From Cotesia glomerata (taxonomy: Eukaryota; Arthropoda; Insecta; Hymenoptera; Braconidae): a stretch of DNA of 64,000 nucleotides. How positions within the stretch are numbered: position 1 is the first letter of the stretch; each line of letters opens with the position of its first letter. The position numbers and the translations under genes are program-made. The notes beneath the pieces are model-generated. The model worked only from the letters and a program-made list of their open reading frames with translations, was not told the origin of the DNA and did not search any database. This document shows, in pieces, positions 29,821 through 39,842 of this stretch. The stretch covers positions 13,393,506-13,457,505 of the forward strand of contig NC_058160.1 in NCBI RefSeq assembly GCF_020080835.1, read 5' to 3'.

Positions 29821-32800
29821 CTATCTTCTGCTATTTGCTCTTTTTCTTTCGGTGGAACGCAAGTCTTTAAGGACTTCTGTTGCAAACGTGTTGGTAGCGT
29901 TCCAGGCAGCTTCTGATGACAATATTGCTTCTACTAGTGAATCTGGTTGCATTCTCTGGTTCAGGATCCTCTCCAGTTCTTCACGCTGTAGATCGAAACG
30001 AGGACATACAAAGAAGACGTGCTCCGCGTCTTCAGCAGTTCCTGGGCAGGACGGGCACTCCGAAGAGTCATCGTGCTTAAAGCGGTGTAGATACTCTCGA
30101 AAACACCCATGTCCTGACAACATCTGCGTAAGATAGTAATTGACCTCACCGTGATTCCGGTTAAGCCAAATGTCGATCCGAGGTATGAGACGGTGCGTCC
30201 ACCTACCCTTCTCTGCAGCATCCCATTGTAGTTGCCATCGGCCTATGCTCTTCTGCCGTTCTTCAATTCTAAGTTCTTCAGGGCTCAGTGCAGTTGACCT
30301 TTTTCGTTGGTAAAGGGCCCGCCTTTCCTCTGCTAGAACTCTAAGAGGTAGGGTTCCAGCAATGACGCACACTGCTTCTTCTGATATAGTGCGGAAGGCA
30401 CTAGCTACTCGTAGGGCACTCAGTCGATATACTGGTCCAGCCTTTCTCCATGATTCTTGCGTCTTTAATGCGTCGGCCCAAATGGATATTCCGTAAGTGA
30501 GCACCGATATGACTACTGATGACAATAATCCTGCTCCTGCTCTGTTTTGGGCCTCCGACGTTCGGCATCAGTCGTGCGAGACTAGCCCTCACTACTGACG
30601 CTTTGGCACTGATGTGTTCCACTTGCTGCTTGAAATTAAGTCGGGCATCAAGCATCACTCCCAAATATCGGATATAAGGTTGTGATGTGATTTCTTGTTC
30701 GCCGACTTTCAGCTTAATGGTCTCTACTACTTTTCTGCTGGTAATACGCACTGCCTCAGTCTTGTATTGCGCCAGTTGCAGGTTCACTGCATCCATCCAC
30801 CGGTCAACGCGCTCAAAAGTGAGATCGAACATATGGTTTATCTCGTCAAGGTGTTTGGCAACAATCACTACGGCTACGTCATCTGCATATGCTACGAGTT
30901 TGACGTTTCTTGGCAGAGTTAGTCTTAATAGACCGTCATACATAATATTCCACATGAGCGGGCCTAGGACTGAACCTTGTGGTACACCTCCAGTAATATC
31001 ATACTCCCTCGGACCGTTCTTCGTGTCATACTTCAAGACCCTATTTTCAAAGTAGCTTGTTACGATCTTAAGAAGGTATTCTGGTACATTCTTCTCTTGG
31101 AGGGCCTGCATGATGCATTCCCAATTGGCGGAGTTGAATGCGTTTCTGATGTCTAGGGTCGCCACCAGGCAATACTCTTTCGTTCCACCCTTCCATCTGG
31201 TTCCTGCGATTGCTTCCTTGGCCGTATCAACAACCAGTTTGATTGCGTCCAGGGTTGATCGTCCTTTCCGGAATCCATACTGATTGTCTGCCAGGAGTGG
31301 GTCGACTACTGCTTCAATTCTCTGGTGAATTATTCGTTCAAATATCTTACCCGCTGTATCTAGCATGCAAAGTGGGCGGTAAGATGACGGTTCATCCGGT
31401 GGTTTCTTCCCTTTAGGTAACAGTACCAATCGTTGCTGTTTCCACTTATGCGGGAAAGTCCCCTCCTTAAGGCATGAATTATAAACGTCTAGGAATAATG
31501 TTGGAGCTGCCTTTATGATGGTTTTCAAGGCTATATTAGGGATTCCGTCCAATTCCGGCGCTTTATTATTCCCTACACGGTTACAGGCCTCCAGCAGTTC
31601 TTCTTCAGTGACAGGTGGAGTGTCATCCAGTTCGCCTGGCGCGAACTGGTCATCGAAGTTGCGTTGCTGTGGGAATAGTGCAGTGACGATTTTCTGGAGA
31701 AGTTGAGGACACGTAGGTGATGGCATTTGTTGTTTTTTTAGGTGGGTCATAACCACCTTATAAGGCCTACCCCACACGTCTTTATCCACCTCGTTGATGA
31801 GCTCTTTCCAGCATTGTCTCTTACTATCCTTGATAGCTTTGTTCAATGATCGACGGGCTTTTTTGTATTCTGCGACCAGCTCCACAGAGTTAGGTCGTCA
31901 ATAGCCACGCTGGGATATTCTTCTTTTCTTTAGACACTCTTTCCGAAGAACACTGATGCGGTCGTTCCACCAGTGCACTGCCGGGCGTTGGCTTATGCTG
32001 TGTTTCCGGACCATACTGGCGTCACAGGCCTGGACAACTCTTTTCATCAGGTCCTTGGTCATTTCTTCTGCGGATCCAGTAGTAATCGGTTCACTATTAA
32101 GGGCTATTACTAATGTGCTTGTGTCAAAAGGCTTCACTTTCCATCCAATGGTATTGAATGACTTGATTGGTCTTCTTGTATTTCGGTCATGTGATATTTC
32201 CCAGAGAATTGCCTTGTGGTCACTGGCTGTGTAGATATCCATCACCTTCCAGTCGTATTTCCCACTGATGAGACTGCTGCTGACGAAAGTGAGATCTACG
32301 ATAGAGCTTGCTTCTCCTTTAGTATAGGTTGGCGTATCACCACTGTTGAGCTGGACTACATCTAGTGTAGAGAAAGCTTCTAGGAGTGCTTTTCCTCGCG
32401 CATTTGTCTGCTTGCTGTCCCAGTCTACTGCCCAGGAGTTGAAGTCACCGGCAATCGCGACCGGATAATGCTGCTTGGCGTCCTCGGTCAGTTTGTCCAA
32501 GAATTCAGTGAATTCAACAATGGATAGGCTAGGTGGTGCATAACAGCTGTAGAAACGGATGCCGTTAACTGTTGCTGCTACAAAGCCGGCATTATCATTG
32601 TTAACTACACTCTGGAAGGGATGCTTACCACAAGACCAGATGACAGCCTTGGTGGTGCTGTCAGATTCCCAAGGCTGGGTATTCAGGTATCTGTATGGCT
32701 CTGCTATCATTACTAAGTCTAACTCTAGTTCTCTTGCTGTTTGCATAAGCAGATCATATGCAGCTTCGCAATGGTTTAGGTTTAGCTGCAATATCTTCAT
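29821..32800 (-). pseudogene. LINE copy A ORF2: endonuclease-reverse transcriptase, broken
   Basis: ATG at 32798-32800 overlaps the ORF1 stop as ATGA. The N-terminal endonuclease is readable (MKILQLNLNHCEAAYDLLMQ ... AGDFNSWAVDWD ... TASDHKAILW). The frame stops at a TGA near 31898 where relatives have Arg (CGA), then reopens. RT motifs are present (QYGFRKGRSTLDAI, RNAFNSANWE, GGVPQGSVLGPLMWN, VAYADDVAVV). A frameshift near 30530 separates the C-terminal zinc motif CPSCPGTAEDAEHVFFVC. Two lesions make it inactive. Confidence 0.9.
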
Positions 32801-34170
32801 GTCTGTTTGTTTGTTATCTTCTGGAGTGCCTCTTTAAATACTGGGCACCTGGATGCGCCGGCATGATGAGCCGAGTTCTCCGCACTTTGATCCGCGCATA
32901 ATATACATTTCTTTGGGTTTTTGCATTCAGCAATCTTGTGTCCCTCTTGTCCGCACCTAATACATAGCTTAGACCGATCCACATTGCTCTTGCACTGGGA
33001 TCCAAGATGTCCAAAGTGCCAGCACTTGAAACATTGGATTGGTCTCCTCGTAGCTCGGATTCGGCAGTTGGCCCAGCCGATCCGGACTTTACCGCTTCCT
33101 GTCAATATCTTCCGCGCTGCAGCTGCTGGTAGTGTCACAACAGCTGTCTGAGTACCTCTGTAGGCCTTATGAATCTTAATTGTCCCTAGTGGTATCTCGC
33201 AGGTTTCTCCGATTTCCGTTTGCAAGGCAGCCTGAATATCCTCCTTGGTTGTGGTACCGTCAAGATCTCGGATTTCGACGTCTTCCTGTGGCCCTTTGCA
33301 GATTACCTTTGCGTCTTCTTGGAGGATGTCCGCGATGGTCTTCTGTAAGGCGTGGCCTCGGTCAGCGCTCTTCCTCGAAAGCGTAATCAGCAAGCTCCCG
33401 GTCCTAGTTCTTTGGATCTTATCCACTGTAGTACGGACCTGTTCGTCAGAGACGTCCTGCTTTATTCGCTTCAGAATTTCAGCATACTTTGCCGTCTCTG
33501 TGGGGCGGATGATCAGTGCGTCCGGCCTGATCCGTTTGCGCGGTTCTTTCCGATTAGGCTCTGGCCTGGACTCCTTCGGCGGTTGCTTCTGGAGCTTTTC
33601 TACTGCTTGCTCTCTCTTGGACTTCCTTGACTGGACTTTTTGCCATTCATTCACTTCCTTTTTTCCGCCGTTCTGTGTTACTGCGTTTTTCGGGGGACTT
33701 GGTTTAAGGTCCTTCTTCTTCTTTGTACGGCTGGTCATTGAGTCTGGGGAATTTCGTTCTTTCCTTTTCCCGGGCCTGATATCACTTCCAGTTTCCTCTC
33801 CGTCTTCGACAACTGACTCGACGTCACCCTCGCCACCTGTGTCCATCTCCTCGACAAACGTGTCGGCTTTTGCTGGTGAAACCGCTGTCACACTCGTCTT
33901 CATCATGATATTACCGTGTTGTTGTTGGATCTCCTGCCATTCTTGGTCCAGTTTGTTGAACCTTCTCAGGGCACTGCAGATGTTCGTCGACTTCGACTTG
34001 ATCTCCTTGTGGACATTTTGCTTGGTTTGGAGAAAGTCCTGCAGTCCACTGACTAGCTTCTCCAGATGTGCCAGCGCATCTGTCCTCTTCATCTTTGCAC
34101 TAAGTAGCAGTGCGTCTTGCTGGGCGTGAGGCCCGTTTTCACTCTTGTTTGTTTCCTGTGCATTACTCAT
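32797..34170 (-). CDS. LINE copy A ORF1: zinc-knuckle nucleic-acid-binding protein, 457 aa
   Basis: An intact frame from ATG 34168-34170. The N-terminus is acidic with coiled-coil character, the middle is Lys/Arg-rich, and the C-terminus has CCHC knuckles: CFKCWHFGHLGSQC, CIRCGQEGHKIAEC and a third variant starting CILCADQ. This is the gag-like RNA chaperone of R1-clade LINEs. The last codons overlap the ORF2 start by ATGA. Confidence 0.88.
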   Translation of the reverse strand: MSNAQETNKSENGPHAQQDALLLSAKMKRTDALAHLEKLVSGLQDFLQTKQNVHKEIKSKSTNICSALRRFNKLDQEWQEIQQQHGNIMMKTSVTAVSPAKADTFVEEMDTGGEGDVESVVEDGEETGSDIRPGKRKERNSPDSMTSRTKKKKDLKPSPPKNAVTQNGGKKEVNEWQKVQSRKSKREQAVEKLQKQPPKESRPEPNRKEPRKRIRPDALIIRPTETAKYAEILKRIKQDVSDEQVRTTVDKIQRTRTGSLLITLSRKSADRGHALQKTIADILQEDAKVICKGPQEDVEIRDLDGTTTKEDIQAALQTEIGETCEIPLGTIKIHKAYRGTQTAVVTLPAAAARKILTGSGKVRIGWANCRIRATRRPIQCFKCWHFGHLGSQCKSNVDRSKLCIRCGQEGHKIAECKNPKKCILCADQSAENSAHHAGASRCPVFKEALQKITNKQT

Positions 34171-34709
34171 ACTTTTTAATTTACCAGCGCATCGTACGGA
34201 GTGGAGTGGGTTGCCACAACTAGGAACGGGTGTACCCTCGGAGATAGTACTCCTACCCCAGTTCCCTGAGGCCTAGCCGACACTTAGCCAGTCCCGGAAT
34301 ACACGGACGGACTAGACCCGCTCGGAGCGGTGAAGATTCCGATCTCTAACACTCACTGCGTACTTCCTGATCAAGGCCCGAAGTGGCTGGCTCCTGATCC
34401 ACTGCTGCAACTTACACCTCAGTAGAGCAAGCTCACATCAGCCGTGGCTTGCATCGTCGGAAACTACGATACAGGTTCCGGTCACTCCCAGTGGGTCACA
34501 GCAGAGAACGATCGTCTTGTTAGGTCAGTTAGTGTGACCAACCCATTAAAGGGGAGTTATGTCCACGGGAGCGTATTTTGTTTGGTTATTTTGCTTGGCT
34601 CCTACCCGCTGTACCTCATCAACTAAGAGATTAAGTGTCATCCAAGGACAGCGAGCGTTCTCCCATCCACTCGGGGAGACGCGCCCGGTAGCAGTATCTC
34701 TTCTGCCCC

Positions 34710-34712
<3 letters not shown>

Positions 34713-34762
<50 letters not shown>

Positions 34763-35452
34763 TATGTGAACCGCTTATAACTTTTGAACGGCTTGACCGA
34801 TTTCATCGCGGTTGGTGCCATTCGAAAGAGCTTGACCAAACTTAGATTTTGAAAACTATTTGGACCGATTCAGATCAATAGATTTTGAGAAATCTTAAAA
34901 AAACTGAAAAAAAAATTTTTTTCAAATGTGGTTTTTTTGGAATAACTTTTAAACGGCTTAAAGGTTCAATTTCAAAAACTAATCAGCTCTTTACCTCAAA
35001 AAACTATGTCGATTGTCACCAGTCCGGTCAAAATCGGTTGATTCATTCGAGAGATATCGTGAACGAAAGAAAACCGAAAAAAGTGTTTTTTCGGAATAAC
35101 TCCAAAATTCCTAGCGCGATCAATTCAATACTTGAAATTCTTTGTGAGGCTTAAAAAACTGCGTCGAATGCTTCTAACTGCGTAAAAATCGGTTTATTCA
35201 TTCAAAAGTTATTGTGGTTTAAAAATTCAAAAAATAGTGTCTTATCAAATCTCTATCAGACTTTGGAGCTTGAAGAGCTTTAAAGGATAGAAAAGCAATC
35301 TCTTTGAGCTCGGAGAGCTCAAAATAACCCATAAATTGTATTTTTGAGCTCGAAGAGCTCAAAAACGTCATTGGTGCAATTTTAAGCGCCTAAGTATGGA
35401 ATTAGCGGGAAGTTGCAGGGATGGCCTTCAGGGTCAACCGTTTTCCTAATTT
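34713..35452 (+). repeat. P-repeat copy 2, right piece
   Basis: It resumes in the (TG)n tract (to 34758) with TATGTGAACCGCTTATAACT and ends with TTAGCGGGAAGTTGCAGGG and the fixed tail. GAGCTC near-palindromes are at about 35265-35362. With 9346-9505 it makes one copy. Confidence 0.8.
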
Positions 35453-36906
35453 TTTTTCTTTTGGGAGCTCTTGTTATGTAAATAATGAACAAGACCGCGT
35501 AGTTAAAGTTTATAAAAGTTTTTTCATTTGTTTATAATAATTTTTCAAAGTTATCAAAAATTGAAATATCCGGCTGTTATAAAAAAAATTTTTTTTTCCT
35601 AAATTTTTAATTTTGGTTGTTTTTGTATTGATATATTGCGTCTAGTAGCTGGACTAAAAAATTTTTAACATTAATTAATTAAAAATTTGTTATAAACAAA
35701 TAGACAAATTGAATATTTTTTATTGCCATATTATTGTCTCAATAAAATAATGATTTAAAAAAAAAATTTTTTTTCTTAAAAAAACTTTTTAATTGTTTTT
35801 TTTATTTATCTACCATTCAAATTATTCATGACGAAATCATTTTTTTTTTTAAATCATCATTTACAATTCTCAATATAATAATGAAAAATTTTTTTTTTCT
35901 ATTTAAATTTTTACTGTTTATTTTATAAACAATTTGTTATAAACATATTTTCATTTTCATTATATTTTTTTTCCGTAGCGCCAAAAAATTACAAATACAG
36001 CCATGTGCATAAAAGTTGTAAAAAAAATTTTTCTCTATTTTTTAGTAAATTTTAAAATAATTTACCCCATCAAAGTTGAAGCGGTCAACTATTTCATCAA
36101 CTTATAAATTGTTATAACTTCCGAAATATTGATAGTACGGTCTTTGACATTTTAGACTATCTTTTGGACAATTTATTGATTTATATAAAAAATTTTTCAT
36201 ATGCTCGATATCTATTATGGTTCATTTTTTATAAACATTTATTGATAAAAAAATGCATTACTTAAATTTTTAAATATTTATATCTTTTAAACTATTGAAG
36301 TTACGGCTTTTATGATTCAAGACAATTTAATCGAGTTGCTATTGGGCTACCCAAAAATAATTTTATTATATTTTTGATTCCATTTTTTTATCAGTTTTTT
36401 TTTATTTATTCTAATTATTACACGGTTAAGGGTACATTTTCTGGATTTTATTGTCCTTATTTTCTTACCTAACACCAATAATGTATGTTGTTCTTGCTGT
36501 TTTCTTTTAGTTTTGAAATTTTTAATTCATTACTTAACGATTGCCAAAGCAAAAACTCAAAAACTCAAGAAAAAAATTTTTTTTCAAAAATCATTATTTT
36601 ATTAAGACAATATTATGGCAAAAAAAAATTTTCAAAAATATTCAATTCGTCTATTTGTTTATAACAAATTTTTAAACAATTAATGTTAAAATTTTTTTAG
36701 CCAAGCTACTAGACGCAATATATCAATACAAAAACAACCAAAATTAAAAATTTAGGAAAAAAAAATTTTTTTATAACATTAGCCGGATATTTCAATTTTT
36801 AATAACTTTGAAAAATCATTATAAACAAATGAAAAAACTTTTATAAACTTTTACTACGCGGTCTTGTTCATTATTTACATAACAAGAGCTCCCAAAACAA
36901 AAAAAA
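35453..36906. repeat. Palindromic spacer between P-repeats 2 and 4
   Basis: 35453-35770 and about 36585-36906 are inverted copies of each other (for example GAGCTCTTGTTATGTAAATA against its complement, and ATATTGCGTCTAGTAGCT against its complement). They extend the P-repeat inversion outward into the spacer. The core 35771-36584 is AT-rich with no gene. Confidence 0.75.
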
Positions 36907-37541
36907 TTAAAAAAACGGCTGACCCTGAAGGCCATCCCTGCAACTTCCCGCTAATTCTATATCTAGCCGCTTAAAATTGCAATTATGACGTTTTCGAACT
37001 CTTCGAGCTTAAAAATACAATTTATGTGTTATTTTGAGCTCTCAGAGCTCAAAAGCCTCATCAACATTTGATGAAACACGATTTTTATAATTTTCAAACT
37101 GCTGTAACTTTTTAATCAACCGATTTTCACGCGGTAGTCGGCCATCGATGTGGTTTTTTGAGCTCTATAGATGATTCTGTACAAAAAATTGATCTGATGA
37201 AAACTTTCGGAGTTATGACAAAAAATCACTTTTTTCGATTTTTTTTTACAAAGATATCTCTTGAACGCATCAACCGTATCTGACGCTCTATGTGGCGATC
37301 GACGCGGGATTTCAAGGTTAAGAGCTGATTAGTTTTTGAGGTCGATCGGTTCAGCCAATTCGGAGATATTTAAGAAAAATGAAAAAAAAAAAAACAACTT
37401 TTTTTGTCACTTTTTTCGCAATTTCTCGAAATCTACTAGTCCGAATCGGTTCCAACTTACAGGAAATCTAGGTTTGGCAAAGCCTTTTCGAATGATACCA
37501 ACCGCGATGAAATCGGTCGAGCCGTTCAAAAGTTACGAGAG

Positions 37542-37612
<71 letters not shown>
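36907..37612 (-). repeat. P-repeat copy 4, left piece with (CA)n
   Basis: The 3' tail (AACGGCTGACCC), AACTTCCCGCTAATTC, GAGCTC near-palindromes (about 36996-37055) and degenerate units lead into (CA)n at 37548-37612. The 5' end of this copy is at 49986-50162, beyond four LINE copies. Confidence 0.8.
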
Positions 37613-37613
<1 letters not shown>

Positions 37614-37615
<2 letters not shown>

Positions 37616-37907
37616 ACATGGGTGTTTTCGAGAGTATCTACACCGCTTTAAGCACGATGACTCTTCGGAGTGCCCGTCCTGCCCAGGAGCTGCTAAAGAC
37701 GCGGAGCACGTCTTCTTTGTATGTCCTCGTTTCGATCCACAGCGTGAAGAACTGGAGAGGATCCTGAACCAGAGAATGCAACCAGATTCACTAGTAGAAG
37801 CAATGTTGTCATCAGAAGCTGCCTGGAACGCTACCAACAGGATACCAACAGGATACCAACAGGATACCAACAGGATACAAAAAGGATTCCCCCCTCCTAC
37901 AAAAAAA

Positions 37908-37924
<17 letters not shown>
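37614..37924 (+). mobile_element. LINE copy B, 3' fragment
   Basis: It begins inside the ORF2 C-terminal zinc motif (GACATGGGTGTTTTCG) and jumps, after CTACCAACAGG, to the poly-C/poly-A end. An 11-bp unit (AACAGGATACC) is tandem four times at about 37833-37880. 5' truncation is usual for LINEs; the tandem at the deletion joint is not. Confidence 0.85.
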
Positions 37925-37938
<14 letters not shown>

Positions 37939-37944
37939 CACACA
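37925..37944. repeat. (CA)n between LINE copies B and C
   Basis: A short CA tract joins the poly-A of copy B to the first base of copy C. Confidence 0.9.
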
Positions 37945-38032
37945 CTCGGGGCAGAAGAGGTACTGCTACCAGGCGCGTCTCCCCGAGCGGATGGGAGAAC
38001 GCTCGTTGTCCTTGGATGACACTTAATCTCTT
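37945..38032 (+). ncRNA. Possible HDV-like self-cleaving ribozyme at the LINE 5' end
   Basis: The first seven bases CTCGGGG pair with CCCCGAG at 37981-37987, and AAGAGG (37955-37960; AAGAGA in copies A, D, E) pairs with TCTCTT at 38027-38032, an interlocked P1/P2 layout. P1 begins exactly at the element's first base, where HDV-like LINE ribozymes cleave. P3, P1.1 and the catalytic C are not resolved by eye. Confidence 0.4.
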
Positions 38033-38486
38033 AGTTGATGAGATACAGCGGGTAGGAGCCAAGCAAAATAACCAAACAAAATACGCTCCCGTGGACAAAA
38101 CTCCCCTTTAATGAGTTGGTCGCACTAACTGACCTAACAAGACGATCGTTCTCTGCTGTGACCCACTGGGAGTGACCGGAACCTGTATCGTAGTTTCCGA
38201 CGATGCAGGCCACGGCTGATGTGAGCTTGCTCTACCGAGGTGTAAGTTGCAGCAGTGGATCAGGAGCCAGCCACTTCGGGCCTTGATCAGGAAGTACGCA
38301 GTGAGTGTTAGAGATCGGAATCTTCACCGCTCCGAGCGATTCTAGTCCTTCCGTGTATTCCGGGACTGGCTAAGTGTCGGCTAGGCCTCAGGGAACTGGG
38401 GTAAGAGTACTATCTCCGAGGGTACACCCTTTCTTAGTTATGGCAACCCGCCCCACTCCGCACGATGCGCCGGTAAATTGAAAAGT

Positions 38487-39842
38487 ATGAGTAATTCAAA
38501 GGAAACAAACAAAAGTGGAAACGGACTACATGCCCAACAAGCAGCGTTTGACGCAAGCGCTGAAATGAAGCGTTCGCAAGCGCTCAAACGCCTTGAAAAG
38601 CTGATCAGTGAGTTGAATGATTTCGTTCAACCAAAGGTCAACATTCACAAAGAGATTAAATCCAAGATGACTGGTGTAACTAACGCCCTTCAAAGGTTTG
38701 AGAAGCTGAACGAGGAGTGGCGCTCATCATTGCAGCGCATATCCCATGCTACACCGGAGAAAGACTGTCAGGCTATCGACGTGAGTGACGAAGCAATGGA
38801 CACCGGAGCTGAAGGTGACGGTGAATCAGTCGCGGAAGACAAAAGTGAAGCCAGCAACAAGTCAGGTAAGAGAAAAAATCGACCTTCTCCTGACCCAACA
38901 ATCAGCCAAGCCATGAAGAAAAAGGATTTGAAGAAAAGCCCTCCACAAGGAGCGGCAGGGCGAAGCGACGAACAGGAAAAAGCGTCAGTCTGGCAAAAAG
39001 TTCAGTCCAAGCAAGAGCTAAAGCGACAGAAGAAAGAGATGCTCTCAAAACAGACGTCAAAGGAGCCCCGACCTGAACCCAAGCGAAAGAAACCGCGGAA
39101 ATGGATCAGACCGGATGCCCTCATCATTCGGCTGACAGAGAAAGCAAAGTACGCCGAGATCCTGCGTCGAATAAAACAGGACGTCCCTGACGACCAGGTC
39201 CGCAGTACGGTAGAGAAGATCCATAAGACCAATGCTGGAGATATGCTGATAACTCTTTCGAGGAAGAGCACCGACAAAGGCCAAACATTGAGAAAGACCA
39301 TTGCAGACATTCTGAAAGAAGACGCAAAAGTAATCTGCAAAGGACCACAGGAGGTAATTGAGATCCGAGACGTCGATGAAGAAACAACTAAGGATCACAT
39401 CCAGGGTGCCCTACAGGAGGAAGCTGGAGATGGCTGTGAGATACCACTAGAGGCAATCAAGATCCGTAAGGCCTATAGAGGTACTCAAATTGCCACAGTA
39501 ATTCTACCAGCAGCAACAGCACAGAAACTACTGGATGGAAGTAGCAAAATCCGGATTGGTTGGGTTAATTGCCGAATAAGGACAACGAAGAGACCTATTC
39601 AATGCTTTAAATGCTGGCATTTCGGACATCATGGATCCCAGTGCAAAAGCAAGGTGGACCGGTCGAAGCTTTGCATCAGGTGCGGACAAGAAGGGCACAA
39701 GATTGCTGATTGTAAAAATCCCGCCAAATGTGCATTATGTGCTGAGATTGAAAGTGCAGAGAATGTTGCCCACCATGCCGGTACCCATAAGTGCCCGTTA
39801 TTTCAGGATGCACTCCAGAAGTTGACGAACAAACAAGCATGA
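38487..39842 (+). CDS. LINE copy C ORF1: zinc-knuckle protein, 451 aa
   Basis: I start at ATG 38487 (MSNSKETNKSGNGLHAQQ), matching copies A, D, E and G. A coiled-coil N-terminus and an acidic stretch (EAMDTGAEGDGESVAED) precede a basic middle and a C-terminal RNA-binding part with knuckles CFKCWHFGHHGSQC (about residue 373), CIRCGQEGHKIADC (about 396) and a Cys/His third motif. It coats LINE RNA in this clade. The frame is intact. Confidence 0.9.
   Translation: MSNSKETNKSGNGLHAQQAAFDASAEMKRSQALKRLEKLISELNDFVQPKVNIHKEIKSKMTGVTNALQRFEKLNEEWRSSLQRISHATPEKDCQAIDVSDEAMDTGAEGDGESVAEDKSEASNKSGKRKNRPSPDPTISQAMKKKDLKKSPPQGAAGRSDEQEKASVWQKVQSKQELKRQKKEMLSKQTSKEPRPEPKRKKPRKWIRPDALIIRLTEKAKYAEILRRIKQDVPDDQVRSTVEKIHKTNAGDMLITLSRKSTDKGQTLRKTIADILKEDAKVICKGPQEVIEIRDVDEETTKDHIQGALQEEAGDGCEIPLEAIKIRKAYRGTQIATVILPAATAQKLLDGSSKIRIGWVNCRIRTTKRPIQCFKCWHFGHHGSQCKSKVDRSKLCIRCGQEGHKIADCKNPAKCALCAEIESAENVAHHAGTHKCPLFQDALQKLTNKQA

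Larger units (their letters stand above)
29629..34712 (-). mobile_element. R1-clade LINE copy A, main part
   Basis: The 5' end is at 34712, abutting (TG)n 34713-34758; the 3' tip is at 9506-9561, beyond the Polinton. The order on the - strand is 5' UTR (to 34171), ORF1, ORF2, 3' UTR (29820 down). The 5' UTR starts CTCGGGGCAGAAG. The total of about 5.1 kb equals copies C and G, so it was full length before the Polinton landed. Confidence 0.9.

Noticed and set aside
33245..34129. Long + frame antisense to LINE A ORF1
   Set aside because: Mirrors the codon pattern of the real ORF1 on the other strand; the same antisense frames recur in copies E and G.
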